From: GCA-002722245 sp038154685
GTDB taxonomy: Bacteria > Bacteroidota > Bacteroidia > Flavobacteriales_C > GCA-002722245
Reading direction: 5' to 3'
DNA: 64,000 nt
NCBI GenBank assembly: GCA_038154685.1
Contig: JAYPYW010000006.1
Coordinates: 20,672-84,671, forward strand
Both the position numbers and the translations under genes were made by a program. The number at the start of each line of letters is the position of its first letter. Position 1 is the first letter of the stretch. The notes beneath the pieces were generated by a model. That model made no database searches, was not told the origin of the DNA, and was given only the letters and a program-made list of their open reading frames with translations. This document shows, one piece after another, positions 34,417-43,657 of the stretch.

Positions 34417-35613
34417 TCATCCTTTAATTCTTCGGATAGGGATCAGTGAGGCGAAGCATCCAATGCTATTAATTACTAGCATTATGATAAACAAATCGGT
34501 GATATGGAGCTCTACAGGGAAGCAGTCAAAACCACTTGTAGTTCCATATCCAAAGAAGCAATATTGTAATTGGAGTAAAATCAGAATTACGCCCAAAGAA
34601 ATCCCAATTAGAGAACCGAAGAAAGAGATTAAGCTTCCCTCAAGCCAAAAAATAAATCGAATCTGACGAAGGTTAGCGCCCATGCTTTGGAGCACGAAAA
34701 TATCTTTACTCTTATCAATAACCAACATAGTAAGCGATCCCATTACATTAAAAATGGCTAATACAATTACTAAAGAAAGGATAAGCAGCGTAATCCATTT
34801 TTCGGCATTAATCGATTTGAATAAAAATTCGTTTTGTTCAAACCTTGTTTTAACGCTGTAGTCTTCTCCAAAAAGAGATTGGATAACCGGTTTTATGTCA
34901 TCTGGGTTTACTAATGAATCTAATCCAATTTCAATTGAATTAATGCCTTTTGGTTCACCAATTAAATTTCGAGCTTGATCAATTGAAACTATAATATACT
35001 TGCTGTTGAAATCAGAGTTTATGTCGAAAATCCCTCTTGGATAAGTGACAACAGATTTGAATAACTCGTCTGGTCCAGATGACCCACTTCCCGTTAAATT
35101 GGGAATATACATCCTAATAGGAATATTAGCATCAGTATTAACACCTAGTTTATAGGCTATATTAATTCCCAGTACACTTTCATTGGCTCCGCCTACAAAG
35201 GGGCCGTAATAACCTTCGATTATCGCATCCTCAATTTGAGTAAGTTTAGGAAAGTTATTAGTTACTCCTTTAACAGTACAAACCTCTTGGTTGTTTTCGT
35301 ATTTAAGGAGAGCAGTTTCTTCTAAAGAATACGAAATGTGAGAAATACCTTCCAGGTTTTCCAATTGAAAAATTGGAACGGCATCGGGATCAAATCGAAT
35401 TCCCTTTTTAGTTTCAATTTTAATATCAGGATCAAAGTTTGAGTACAAGCTCATTACCGAAGTAGAAAGCCCATTCATTGCAGATAAAATCACAACTAAA
35501 GCACCGGCAACTATGGCTACTACCAAAACTGAAATTCTGGTAATCCAGTTGATTACGTTGTTCTTCTTTTTCGAGAAGAGATATCTAAGCGCTATGGAGA
35601 GGGAGAAATTCAA
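34417..35613 (-). CDS. FtsX/LolE-type ABC transporter permease
   Basis: 398 residues, start TTG at 35613 since no ATG precedes the conserved N-terminus FSLSIALRYLFSKKKNNVINWI. TM1 (VLVVAIVAGALVVILSAM), a periplasmic MacB-like domain of about 230 residues, then three helices (LLILSLVIVLAIFNVMGSLTMLV, SLISFFGSLIGISLGVILILL, LFIIMLVINSIGCFASLIPI). Matches the lipoprotein-releasing LolC/E group of permeases. The ATPase (LolD) is not in this window, as is usual in Bacteroidota where it is encoded elsewhere. Precedes nothing in operon but lies downstream of rbfA. Confidence 0.88.
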   Translation of the reverse strand: MNFSLSIALRYLFSKKKNNVINWITRISVLVVAIVAGALVVILSAMNGLSTSVMSLYSNFDPDIKIETKKGIRFDPDAVPIFQLENLEGISHISYSLEETALLKYENNQEVCTVKGVTNNFPKLTQIEDAIIEGYYGPFVGGANESVLGINIAYKLGVNTDANIPIRMYIPNLTGSGSSGPDELFKSVVTYPRGIFDINSDFNSKYIIVSIDQARNLIGEPKGINSIEIGLDSLVNPDDIKPVIQSLFGEDYSVKTRFEQNEFLFKSINAEKWITLLILSLVIVLAIFNVMGSLTMLVIDKSKDIFVLQSMGANLRQIRFIFWLEGSLISFFGSLIGISLGVILILLQLQYCFFGYGTTSGFDCFPVELHITDLFIIMLVINSIGCFASLIPIRRIKG

Positions 35614-35670
35614 AGATTAAATATACTGTTTCTTATCTATCCCCTCAGTCCTGAGGGGATGAACCCATGT

Positions 35671-36006
35671 TTACTCTTTTAAAAGTTTATCAATCTCCTC
35701 ATAGTAATCCAATGAATCATCAATATAAAATTGAAATTCTGGCACCTTTCTCATTTGGTGTCTTACCTGTTGAGCTATAATGTGTCGGATTTCTTTAGCC
35801 TGAGCTTTTACCTTTTTAAGAACCTCTTCACTTTCGTTTCCAAAAATGCTCAAATGAACCTTGGCGTACGACATATCTGTAGTTACTCTAACATTAGTAA
35901 CTGTAATAAATGCTCCACCAAACATAGATCGGGCTTCGCGTTGGAATAACGTGGCTAAATCTTGTTTTAACACGTTACCTATTTTTTGTTGTCTTCTATT
36001 TTCCAT
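35671..36006 (-). CDS. rbfA: 30S ribosome-binding factor A
   Basis: 111 residues from the ATG at 36006; a TTG three codons upstream is unlikely. KH-type cold-shock ribosome maturation factor for the 16S 5' helix. RQQKIGNVLKQDLATLFQ at the start and VTNVRVTTDMSYAKVHLSIFGN, HQMRKVPEFQFYIDDSLDY later are the typical segments. The rbfA then lolE order is common in Bacteroidota. Confidence 0.93.
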   Translation of the reverse strand: MENRRQQKIGNVLKQDLATLFQREARSMFGGAFITVTNVRVTTDMSYAKVHLSIFGNESEEVLKKVKAQAKEIRHIIAQQVRHQMRKVPEFQFYIDDSLDYYEEIDKLLKE

Positions 36007-36055
36007 AGTAATCAAAGGGAAATATTAAGTTAACCTAAAGTTAACATCGGAACAT

Positions 36056-36063
36056 TAACTTTG
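36056..36063 (+). promoter_or_regulatory. -7 promoter box upstream of exbB
   Basis: TAACTTTG, perfect TAnnTTTG. It lies 114 bases before the exbB ATG, which implies a long untranslated leader. Confidence 0.5.
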
Positions 36064-36177
36064 CCGCAAATTCAAGCGGATTGTGTTTTAGGCCGCCAGA
36101 ATTTTAAACAAAATTAAATTATTAATTCGGTCGCAAAAACTTTATAGGCACCAATAATTAAGTAACAGAACAAAGAC

Positions 36178-36999
36178 ATGAAAAAACTTGTTTCAACTTT
36201 AATGCTTTCGTTAACGCTAATGTTAGGGTTATTTACAACAAATACTGCTTATGCAGACTCAACTGAAGTTGCAGTTGAAGAAACTGCTACAGCAGCTGAA
36301 GAGGAAACAGCGGCGGCTGCGACAGAAGAAGCTTCTGAAGAAGTTGCTGAGGTAGAAGGAGGAAAAGAGCCTACTTTCACTCAAATTGTAAAGAAAAGAT
36401 TTATCGAAGGGGGTGTAAACTTCATGATTTCGGTATTAGCTTGTTTGATTTTAGGTATTGCAACTGCAATTGAAAGAATCATCTACTTAAGCTTATCGAA
36501 CGTTAACACTAAGAAAGTTTTACAACAGGTTGAAGAAGCATTAAACACAGGTGGTGTTGATGCAGCAAAAGAAGTTTGTGCAAATACAAGAGGTCCAGTT
36601 GGAGCTATTTTTTACGATGGTTTAACTAGAGCTGATGAAGGAATTGAGCAAGTGGAGAAAGCAGTTATCGCTGGAGGATCTGTTCAAATGGGATTAATGG
36701 AAAAAGGTGTTTCTTGGATTTCATTATTCATCGCTTTAGCGCCGATGTTAGGATTCTTAGGAACAGTATTAGGTATGATTGGGGCATTTGACTCGATTGC
36801 AGAAGCAGGAGGTATTGAAGCATCAGCAATGGCGGGTGATATTAAGATGGCCTTAATTACAACTGTAGCAGGTCTTATTGTTGCAATTATCTTACAAGTA
36901 TTTTACAACGTAGTAGTTGCTAAAATCGACAACTTAGTAAACCAAATGGAAGATGCTTCTAACGCGTTTATTAAGATTGTTCAAAACAAAATTGGTTAA
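36178..36999 (+). CDS. exbB: ExbB/MotA/TolQ-family proton channel
   Basis: 273 residues. Signal-like start MKKLVSTLMLSLTLMLGLF, then a 45-residue Ala/Glu tract before the first core helix (FMISVLACLILGIATAIER). TM2/3 contain the conserved APMLGFLGTVLGMIGAFDSI and ITTVAGLIVAIILQVFYN. Energises TonB-dependent transport with the two ExbD proteins downstream. Longer at the N-terminus than enteric ExbB because of the acidic periplasmic extension. First gene of exbB-x-exbD-exbD. Confidence 0.93.
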   Translation: MKKLVSTLMLSLTLMLGLFTTNTAYADSTEVAVEETATAAEEETAAAATEEASEEVAEVEGGKEPTFTQIVKKRFIEGGVNFMISVLACLILGIATAIERIIYLSLSNVNTKKVLQQVEEALNTGGVDAAKEVCANTRGPVGAIFYDGLTRADEGIEQVEKAVIAGGSVQMGLMEKGVSWISLFIALAPMLGFLGTVLGMIGAFDSIAEAGGIEASAMAGDIKMALITTVAGLIVAIILQVFYNVVVAKIDNLVNQMEDASNAFIKIVQNKIG

Positions 37000-37020
37000 T
37001 TAAATCCATACACTTAAGCT

Positions 37021-37416
37021 ATGAAATTAGGTTTAACAGTTGGTAAGTGGGCGCTTGTTTTAGTGATTTGGATTTTTATCCTTTTGACTTTAAACGGTTC
37101 GCTTGACCCAATGGCATTGATCCAGTTTTCTATTGGTCTATTCTATGCTATTGTTGTTATTACAGTTGGTTTTGCTGTATTCAACGTAGCCGAGAATCCA
37201 AAGTCTGGAATCAAGTTTATAATTAGTGCATTAACGCTAGGACTAATTCTTTTAATAGGATATAATGCTTCTACAGAATATGTTGATCCAGAAACAGGAT
37301 TAGTTGTAGAAGGAAGTCAGTTTACAGAAGGTGGTATTTATACTTTTTACACAGTAACAATCATCGCTGTAGCGTTAATTTTTGCATCAGAAATTAAGAG
37401 AGCTTTAAAACTTTAA
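37021..37416 (+). CDS. membrane protein of the exbB-exbD cluster
   Basis: 131 residues with four hydrophobic helices (WALVLVIWIFILLTL, LIQFSIGLFYAIVVITVGF, FIISALTLGLILLIGY, FYTVTIIAVALIFAS). A protein of this kind regularly lies between exbB and exbD in Bacteroidota. Role unknown; it may be a third membrane partner. 21 bases after exbB and 6 before exbD. Confidence 0.78.
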   Translation: MKLGLTVGKWALVLVIWIFILLTLNGSLDPMALIQFSIGLFYAIVVITVGFAVFNVAENPKSGIKFIISALTLGLILLIGYNASTEYVDPETGLVVEGSQFTEGGIYTFYTVTIIAVALIFASEIKRALKL

Positions 37417-37422
37417 TCAATT

Positions 37423-38106
37423 ATGCCAAAAAGACAAGCACCAGAGGTTAATGCAGGTTCGATGGCAGATATTGCTTTCCTACTTTTGATATTCTTCTTG
37501 GTAACATCTGAGATGAGTAAGGAAGCTGGTAAATTCCAGTTACTTCCTGAAAAAACTGATGAAAAGCAAGAAATTACAGATAAGGTTAAGGAAAGAAATG
37601 TTATTGAAGTTTTGGTTAACGATGATAACAAAGTTCTTTTTGAAGCGAAGTTGGTGAATATTGAAGAAATCCCTTCTTTAGTTAAAGAAATGATTTTAAA
37701 CGCTGCTGATAAGGAAGATTGGCCGGAAAGCAGACCAGTTTCAATGGAGGAAGTGACTTCAATTGTTGCTAAAAACAAGAAAGCGCTCGAGAATGCAAGT
37801 GAAGCAAAGGCAAAATCTGCAGAAAAAAAATTAAGAAAGTCTGAGTTAAGAGTAAAAGCACTTGAAATATTTGGAGAAGACTTTAAAAAGTCTAGCCACG
37901 TTGTGAATATGCAAGCAACTCAAGGAGCGAGCTATGAGACTTACATTGCTTTAAAAGATAAATTAGACCAAGCCTACACTTCTTTGAGAGACGATTTAGC
38001 TAAAAGAAAATTAGGTAGAGGTTGGGAGGATTTAACACTTGAAGAAAAAGCAATGTTGAAAATGGTGTACAAAGAGAATATCTCAGAGTCGCCAGTAGTT
38101 CAATAA
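37423..38106 (+). CDS. exbD: ExbD/TolR biopolymer transport protein, long form
   Basis: 227 residues. Single TM helix with the functional aspartate in GSMADIAFLLLIFFLVTS, preceded by a short cytoplasmic tail (MPKRQAPEVNAG). The periplasmic domain is longer than in E. coli (141 residues) with a charged helical insertion (NASEAKAKSAEKKLRKSE). Works with ExbB. Confidence 0.92.
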   Translation: MPKRQAPEVNAGSMADIAFLLLIFFLVTSEMSKEAGKFQLLPEKTDEKQEITDKVKERNVIEVLVNDDNKVLFEAKLVNIEEIPSLVKEMILNAADKEDWPESRPVSMEEVTSIVAKNKKALENASEAKAKSAEKKLRKSELRVKALEIFGEDFKKSSHVVNMQATQGASYETYIALKDKLDQAYTSLRDDLAKRKLGRGWEDLTLEEKAMLKMVYKENISESPVVQ

Positions 38107-38121
38107 AAAATAATAACCAAT

Positions 38122-38622
38122 ATGTCTAAATTCGACGGAGGTAATAAAAAAAGAGAAGAACCAGCTATATCAACGGCATCTTTGCCTGATATCGTATTCA
38201 TGTTACTTTTCTTCTTCATGGTTGCTACAAAGGCTAAAGACAATGAAGCAAGCGTAATGGTTGCGTTGCCAACAGCTACCGAAACAGGTAAGTTGGAGGA
38301 TAAAACACCAACTGCATACATTCAATTAGGGGTTCCAGTTAAGTCTTTACAAAAGATTTACGGAGATAAAACTTCTATTCAGTTGAATGATGCAATTAAA
38401 GAGAAGAAAGATATCAGAATGTTCTTGGATGAAAAAAGAGCAAGTATCAAGTCTAACTATTCAGATGTAGCACCTGAGATTGGAGCTTCAAAAGCAAAAC
38501 AAATGGTTGTTTGTTTGAAAGTTGATAAGAAAACTAAGTTGGGCATCGTATCTGAAGTTAAAGAAGAATTAAGAGATGGTTCTGCTTTGAAAGTTAACTA
38601 CATCGTTAACGAAGGAAAATAA
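38122..38622 (+). CDS. exbD: ExbD/TolR biopolymer transport protein, second copy
   Basis: 166 residues. TM with aspartate in STASLPDIVFMLLFFFMVAT, then a periplasmic domain of usual size. Two different ExbD proteins per ExbB is the norm in Bacteroidota. Ends the cluster; a terminator follows. Confidence 0.93.
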   Translation: MSKFDGGNKKREEPAISTASLPDIVFMLLFFFMVATKAKDNEASVMVALPTATETGKLEDKTPTAYIQLGVPVKSLQKIYGDKTSIQLNDAIKEKKDIRMFLDEKRASIKSNYSDVAPEIGASKAKQMVVCLKVDKKTKLGIVSEVKEELRDGSALKVNYIVNEGK

Positions 38623-38647
38623 GAAACCTAATTTTAAAATATTACGT

Positions 38648-38681
38648 AGCCACTTCCAAATAGGGAGTGGCTTTTTGTTTT
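38648..38681 (+). terminator. terminator of the exb cluster
   Basis: AGCCACT...AGTGGCT stem, 11-base loop, followed by TTTTTGTTTT, 25 bases after the second exbD stop. Confidence 0.85.
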
Positions 38682-38703
38682 CCCTTCAATTTAACCACAT
38701 AAT

Positions 38704-39384
38704 ATGCCATTAGATTTAGAGCGCGTCGCCTTAATTGGAAGAACTTACAACGAGTACAAAAGAATGTTTGATGTGACCAAAGAGTCGCTAGAAGGGAAGA
38801 AAGTTCTTGATGTAGCAGCAGGTGTAAGTAATTTTTGTGCGATTGGTAATGTTTTCGGATTAGACATAACTGCGGTTGATCCTGTTTATCATTTAATGGC
38901 AGATGAAATTGAGATTCAGGCTGAAAAAGATTTAGAGATCGTTGTAAATCAATTACCTGTAAACTCTTCCCATTACAATTGGGATTTTTACGGTGATATA
39001 GAAGGGGTTAGGGTAAGTAGAATGAAGGCCTATCAAACCTTTTTAAAGGATTATCAAAATCATCCAAAGAGATATGTTCCTGGAGAAATAGGGAAATTAC
39101 CATTTCAAGATAAAACGTTCGATGTGACCTTAGTTTCTCATTTAATGTTCCTTTACGACAACCTTTTTTCGGCCGAGGATCATATTAAAATGTTCCGAGA
39201 ATTGATACGAGTAACAAAAGATGAAATCATCATTTTCCCTACCAAAAACTTGAGTGGAGAAAACTGCAAATGGGTTGATTTAATCGTCAAAAATCATGAG
39301 TTTCTAGATCATACTTTCCGTCTGGAAAAATCCCAATTCGAATTCCAAAAAGGAAATTACCTTCGACTAAGAGTTACGGTATAA
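38704..39384 (+). CDS. SAM-dependent methyltransferase-like protein
   Basis: 226 residues. Motif I VLDVAAGVSNFCAIG, acidic DPVYH after the second strand, and FDVTLVSHLMFLYDN as motif post-I/IV. EIIIFPTKNL gives the later strand. Class I fold but with loosely conserved motifs and no recognised subfamily. The residue after motif I is DVAAG rather than DxGxG. Stands alone downstream of the exb cluster. Confidence 0.72.
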   Translation: MPLDLERVALIGRTYNEYKRMFDVTKESLEGKKVLDVAAGVSNFCAIGNVFGLDITAVDPVYHLMADEIEIQAEKDLEIVVNQLPVNSSHYNWDFYGDIEGVRVSRMKAYQTFLKDYQNHPKRYVPGEIGKLPFQDKTFDVTLVSHLMFLYDNLFSAEDHIKMFRELIRVTKDEIIIFPTKNLSGENCKWVDLIVKNHEFLDHTFRLEKSQFEFQKGNYLRLRVTV

Positions 39385-39568
39385 TTCAACCGCAAAGAAC
39401 TCTTAGAAGGCACTAATTAAGTGAGTTTGACTTTTTGGTCTTCGTATATTCTTTATGTCCTCAGGGGTTTACTGAAAGTTTTTTAACCACAATAAGTGGA
39501 TATTCAAATGTATTGTATGTATTATGACAGCATTTTATCAGTTAATTTTAAGGAATAACCTTTTGGGC

Positions 39569-40420
39569 ATGAGTAATCTTTCGGAATTTATCCAACAGTT
39601 AAAAAGTAATCAGGAAGCATTTAATTCGAAATTGGCTAAAGTTGAAGACTTAGGGGCTAATGTGAGTAAATCGGTTTTAAGAGATTTGATTCAGGATGCT
39701 AGGGAATTGCATGAAGGGACAGTGGTGCTTTCATATATTCTTTTTAACGAGGAAACACCTGCAGAATCTGAGCAATTGGAAATTGATTTAGAAGTTCAAT
39801 CCTTGGACTCCGCTCAGGATGACGAACAGGCTCAGCCATTGGAATCTGCTCAGCCCTTCGACTCCGCTCAGGGTGACACTCAGGAAGAGGTTTCAGAAGA
39901 GGAGCTATTAATGGATGCTTTAGATGAAGCTTTGGAGTATACTCAACAAGAAATTGCGACAGAGAATTTAGTGTCTGATATTGCGGAGGAGATTTCCGAA
40001 ATTGAAGCTGAGGTTGAAGAAGTAGCTGAAACTACAGTTGAGGATGATATGCCAACTCAAGAGGAGTTAACAGGTCAATTAGAAGAGGAGATTTCTTCTG
40101 TTATTTCTAACTTTTCAGCATCGGCTGAACCTAAAGTAGTTGAAGAACAAGAGGACAATAGTTTGGCGGCAAAACTGGCTAAACAAAGAATAGAAAACCT
40201 AAATAGTGCAATTGGGATTAACGAGAAGTTCTTATTTACCAATGAACTATTTGATGGGAATACAGAGCAATTTTTACAAACAATCGATGATTTGAATAAT
40301 TGTTCAACACTAGAAGAAGCAAATACAAAACTTTCATCGGTAGCTGCAAAAAGAAATTGGGAGGTTGAGGAAGAACCTTACCAAAAATTACAGTCTTTGT
40401 TATCGAGAAAGTATCAATAA
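39569..40420 (+). CDS. hypothetical protein with acidic linker invaded by a repeat
   Basis: 283 residues from the ATG at 39569 (MSNLSEFIQQLKSNQEAF). N-terminal coiled helices, a central Glu-rich linker, and a C-terminal domain (NLNSAIGINEKFLFTNELFDGN, FLQTIDDLNNC, EEANTKLSS) that is a recurring Bacteroidota C-terminus of unknown role. The linker includes DSAQDDEQAQPLESAQPFDSAQGD, which is the direct translation of three partial copies of the dispersed repeat of family A (39801-39878). The frame survives, so the repeat was tolerated in a flexible region. Precedes tdk by 18 bases. Confidence 0.75.
   Translation: MSNLSEFIQQLKSNQEAFNSKLAKVEDLGANVSKSVLRDLIQDARELHEGTVVLSYILFNEETPAESEQLEIDLEVQSLDSAQDDEQAQPLESAQPFDSAQGDTQEEVSEEELLMDALDEALEYTQQEIATENLVSDIAEEISEIEAEVEEVAETTVEDDMPTQEELTGQLEEEISSVISNFSASAEPKVVEEQEDNSLAAKLAKQRIENLNSAIGINEKFLFTNELFDGNTEQFLQTIDDLNNCSTLEEANTKLSSVAAKRNWEVEEEPYQKLQSLLSRKYQ
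39801..39878. repeat. family A dispersed repeat inside a coding sequence
   Basis: Three partial copies: CCTTGGACTCCGCTCAGGAT.. (39801-39823), a decayed CCATTGGAATCTGCTCAG (39836-39853) and CCCTTCGACTCCGCTCAGGG.. (39854-39878), all in the same direction and in frame with the host gene. Confidence 0.85.
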
Positions 40421-40438
40421 TAAAATTAAAATCAGGGG

Positions 40439-40996
40439 ATGAGTTCACAAAAGAAGGGTTCTATCGAAGTAATTACGGGCCCAATGTTTTCGGGGAAAAC
40501 AGAAGAGTTAATTAGAAGAGTATCAAGAGCGGAAATTGCTCAAATACCTTACATGTTGTTCAAACCAATGTTTGATACAAGATACTCAGACACAGAAATT
40601 GTTTCCCACGATAACAAAAGAATTGGAGCTAAACCTGTAATGGATGCCAAAGAGATTTTAGGCTTATCAGTGGATGCTGAAATTATTGGAATTGATGAAG
40701 CTCAATTTTTTACTGAGGAATTAATAGAAACTTGCGTTAAGTTAGCTAATGGTGGAGCGAGAGTAATTGTAGCAGGATTAGACATGGATTATAAGTCTAA
40801 AGCCTTCCAGCCAATTCCTAATTTAATGGGAGTTGCTGATAAGATTACTAAATTAAAGGCAATCTGTATGGAGTGTCGTGATGATGCTGGTTTTACGCAC
40901 AGAATTAATGTGACAGAAGAGAAAAGATTAATGTTAGGGGAAAAGGACGCATACGAGCCTTTATGTCGTTCATGTTATTCAAAGTATATTAAGTAG
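40439..40996 (+). CDS. tdk: thymidine kinase
   Basis: 185 residues, type II TK. P-loop GPMFSGKTEELIRR, VIGIDEAQFF Walker B type, and the structural zinc cysteines CMECRDDAGF and CRSCYSKY. Phosphorylates thymidine in pyrimidine salvage. Nine bases ahead of ruvB. Confidence 0.97.
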   Translation: MSSQKKGSIEVITGPMFSGKTEELIRRVSRAEIAQIPYMLFKPMFDTRYSDTEIVSHDNKRIGAKPVMDAKEILGLSVDAEIIGIDEAQFFTEELIETCVKLANGGARVIVAGLDMDYKSKAFQPIPNLMGVADKITKLKAICMECRDDAGFTHRINVTEEKRLMLGEKDAYEPLCRSCYSKYIK

Positions 40997-41005
40997 TTTT
41001 AAGGT

Positions 41006-42028
41006 ATGAATGATGCTTTAGATCCAAGCGGAGAAAACATGTCGAGCCCAGAATTGGAGTTCGAAAGAGTTCTGCGCCCCAAAGCATTTGAAGATTTTAC
41101 TGGTCAGAAGAAAGTTTTAGATAACCTAGCGATCTTCGTTCAAGCCGCTTTGAAAAGAGAGGAGGCTTTGGATCATGTGTTGTTACATGGACCACCAGGA
41201 TTAGGGAAAACTACCCTAGCTAACATCATAGCCAACGAATTAGGAAGCAATATAAAATTGGTTTCCGGACCAATGTTAGACAAGCCAGGGGATTTAGCTG
41301 GATTACTTACTAACTTAGCGGAAGGTGATGTGCTTTTCATTGATGAAATCCATCGTTTAAGTCCAGTTGTTGAAGAGTATTTGTACTCAGCAATGGAGGA
41401 TTACAAAATTGATATCATGATTGATTCGGGTCCTAATGCCCGATCAGTTCAAATAGGGTTGGAACCGTTCACTTTAATAGGTGCAACCACACGTTCAGGA
41501 TTACTTACATCGCCTTTAAGAGCTCGTTTTGGGATTAACTGCAGGTTAGAGTATTATGACGCAGAATTATTACAATTAATTCTTTTAAGATCAGCTCATT
41601 TATTAAATGTGCCAATTAATGAGGATGCAGCATTCGAAATTGCTCGCCGAAGTAGAGGAACCCCTAGGATTGCTAATGCTATTTTAAGAAGAGTGCGTGA
41701 TTTCGCAGAAATCAAGGGTGATGGAACAATTACCATGAAGGTCACGAATCATGCTTTAAAAGCGCTTAATGTCGATGAAAACGGATTGGATGATATGGAT
41801 ATCAGAATCCTTACAACAATCATCGACAAGTTTAAGGGTGGACCTGTAGGAATCAATACTATTGCAACGGCAGTAGGAGAAGATGCTGGTACTATTGAAG
41901 AAGTTTACGAGCCGTTTTTAATTAAAGAAGGATTCATTAACCGAACCCAAAGAGGTAGAGAGGTTACAGAGCAAGCTTATAAGCATCTAGGAATTAACTT
42001 CCGTGGGTCTCAAGGTAGCTTGTTTTAA
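41006..42028 (+). CDS. ruvB: Holliday junction branch migration helicase RuvB
   Basis: 340 residues. AAA+ motor: Walker A GPPGLGKTTLA, Walker B FIDEIHRL, sensor IGATTRSGLLTSPLRARFG, arginine finger region RGTPRIANAILRR, and the C-terminal winged helix EGFINRTQRGREVT. Drives branch migration with RuvA. Downstream of tdk; followed by a hairpin terminator. Confidence 0.98.
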   Translation: MNDALDPSGENMSSPELEFERVLRPKAFEDFTGQKKVLDNLAIFVQAALKREEALDHVLLHGPPGLGKTTLANIIANELGSNIKLVSGPMLDKPGDLAGLLTNLAEGDVLFIDEIHRLSPVVEEYLYSAMEDYKIDIMIDSGPNARSVQIGLEPFTLIGATTRSGLLTSPLRARFGINCRLEYYDAELLQLILLRSAHLLNVPINEDAAFEIARRSRGTPRIANAILRRVRDFAEIKGDGTITMKVTNHALKALNVDENGLDDMDIRILTTIIDKFKGGPVGINTIATAVGEDAGTIEEVYEPFLIKEGFINRTQRGREVTEQAYKHLGINFRGSQGSLF

Positions 42029-42032
42029 TAAA

Positions 42033-42064
42033 AAAAGGCCAGTCGGAGGGATGACTGACCTTTT
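42033..42064 (+). terminator. terminator of tdk-ruvB
   Basis: AAAAGGCCAGTC...GACTGACCTTTT stem with one mismatch, right after the ruvB stop. Confidence 0.75.
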
Positions 42065-42101
42065 GGGAAAAATATGAAGGTTAAATTTCCTTCAAGTAGT
42101 T

Positions 42102-43442
42102 TTATTCCACTAGCTTTTTGATTTCTTCCGCTAATTCATCAACGTTGTTTAGTGTAATCAAATTAGAGGTGTCAAACTCCATTTCTTCAGCGATAGTAAT
42201 TTTTTGGGTCCCGAATTTGATTTTGTCACCTTCTTTGAAATAAACCAGAAAAGTGGTTTCATAACCGTTTGGTAAACGTTTAGCTGTAAATTGAGTATCA
42301 GCATGAGAGTGCATCGACACAGCACCATTTTCGCTTAAAAATAAACACTTCACCTCTGCATAATCAGGAATGTTTGCATTCAATTTACAGTAATCTATAA
42401 TACCGTATTCTCCAAATAATCTATCTAGATTACAATAACCTAATTCACTAAAAGTAATTTGAATTGCAAATGGGTTAAGGTTGATATATCCAGTGGAAGG
42501 GTGGTACACGGCACAAGCGCTATCACTTGTTAAATAAATTTGCGTGTCATAACCTGTTGCGTCAAAAATACCATCATCTGTTTTATCCTTTGTGGCAACA
42601 ATATTAAATTCCGTCCATTTGTTAAATAACCATTGATCGGTGAAGTTTGTAAATCTATAGTCATACCCAGTGTAACCAGCGGTTATGTCAGGGCTGTACA
42701 CATAATCATTTACCAAAATATTATCGTCAGAAATGTCTATCTCTTTACCTAATTCAGTAAAAATAAAGTTTTTGAATTCACTGATTTTTGGCCAAATTAG
42801 CGATGGGTCGCCAGCCTCTGTTGTAAATAAGTCTCTCCATAAAGCTTTATACCTTTTACACGGATTATTCTCTTCAAATTCATTTCTTGTCCATTCTCCA
42901 TCTGTTGTACTTGATCCCTCTTCCCCATCAGGAATCCAAGTCCAACCTATCATAGCTGTGTCAGGTTCGGCAGTAGTATTTTCGATTGTGATATTTTTTC
43001 CTTCATCCAGGAATACTTCTTCTCCATCTTTAGTAACTTCAATGTTAAACTCCCCTTGAGATGATAGAGGACCTTGATCAGAATTAGTCATCATTCCTGA
43101 TAAGATCATTTCAGATACATCTGTAATTTCAGTTACCGAGATGTCTACATTACCCGTAATAGGATTACCAGACTCATCCACGAATGCATTACTAGGAAAA
43201 GTAATTACATTGCCTTCCTCGGTGGTAAACTCAATAATTTTTTTAACATCCACAGTTTTAGTTTCTGCAGTTGGAGCATAAGTTCTTAATTCTTCAATTA
43301 ATTTCTCCTGCTCAGAGGCATTGTTAGTTACCTCTTCCCCGGTTGATGAACTGTTAGAATTGTTTGCCACATAAGGTTCATCTTTTTTGCAGGATGCTAA
43401 AGTAAGGGCAATAGCTATCCCTGCAAGTACTTGCTTTTTCAT
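42102..43442 (-). CDS. lipoprotein with beta-rich domain
   Basis: 446 residues. Lipobox LASC at residue 18, then an Asn/Ser linker. Residues 65-165 (IEFTTEEGNVITFPSNAF, GNVDISVTEITDVSEMILSG, GEFNIEVTKDGEEV) resemble a domain frequent in Bacteroidota lipoproteins that begin with ITFP-NAF. Two cysteine-containing segments follow (NPCKRYKALWRD, GYCNLDRLFGEYGIIDYC). Function unknown; probably outer-membrane or surface exposed. Confidence 0.72.
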   Translation of the reverse strand: MKKQVLAGIAIALTLASCKKDEPYVANNSNSSSTGEEVTNNASEQEKLIEELRTYAPTAETKTVDVKKIIEFTTEEGNVITFPSNAFVDESGNPITGNVDISVTEITDVSEMILSGMMTNSDQGPLSSQGEFNIEVTKDGEEVFLDEGKNITIENTTAEPDTAMIGWTWIPDGEEGSSTTDGEWTRNEFEENNPCKRYKALWRDLFTTEAGDPSLIWPKISEFKNFIFTELGKEIDISDDNILVNDYVYSPDITAGYTGYDYRFTNFTDQWLFNKWTEFNIVATKDKTDDGIFDATGYDTQIYLTSDSACAVYHPSTGYINLNPFAIQITFSELGYCNLDRLFGEYGIIDYCKLNANIPDYAEVKCLFLSENGAVSMHSHADTQFTAKRLPNGYETTFLVYFKEGDKIKFGTQKITIAEEMEFDTSNLITLNNVDELAEEIKKLVE

Positions 43443-43603
43443 TTTTAATAATTTAAAATGTTTGTTGGATTATTTCATATGGCAGGCTGAAACATCCCCA
43501 GAAAGATTCTCTTTCCTTTAACTCGTTGTTACACTTATAATGTGTTTAAAATAAAAGGATACGTAATAAAATATGACAGAATCAAAAAAATAATTAAACA
43601 AAT

Positions 43604-43630
43604 AAAAAAGCCGCTCATTTTGAGCGACTT
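43604..43630 (-). terminator. terminator of the Nfu gene
   Basis: Minus strand AAGTCGCTCA-AAAT-GAGCGGCTT then TTTTATT; 28 bases after the stop. Confidence 0.85.
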
Positions 43631-43657
43631 ACGTTTGAAATATTATTTATAATTTTT

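Noticed and set aside
34226..34666. Open frame of 146 codons that reads through ten Ns
   Set aside because: Spans the family C repeat and the antisense of the lolE-type permease; artefact.
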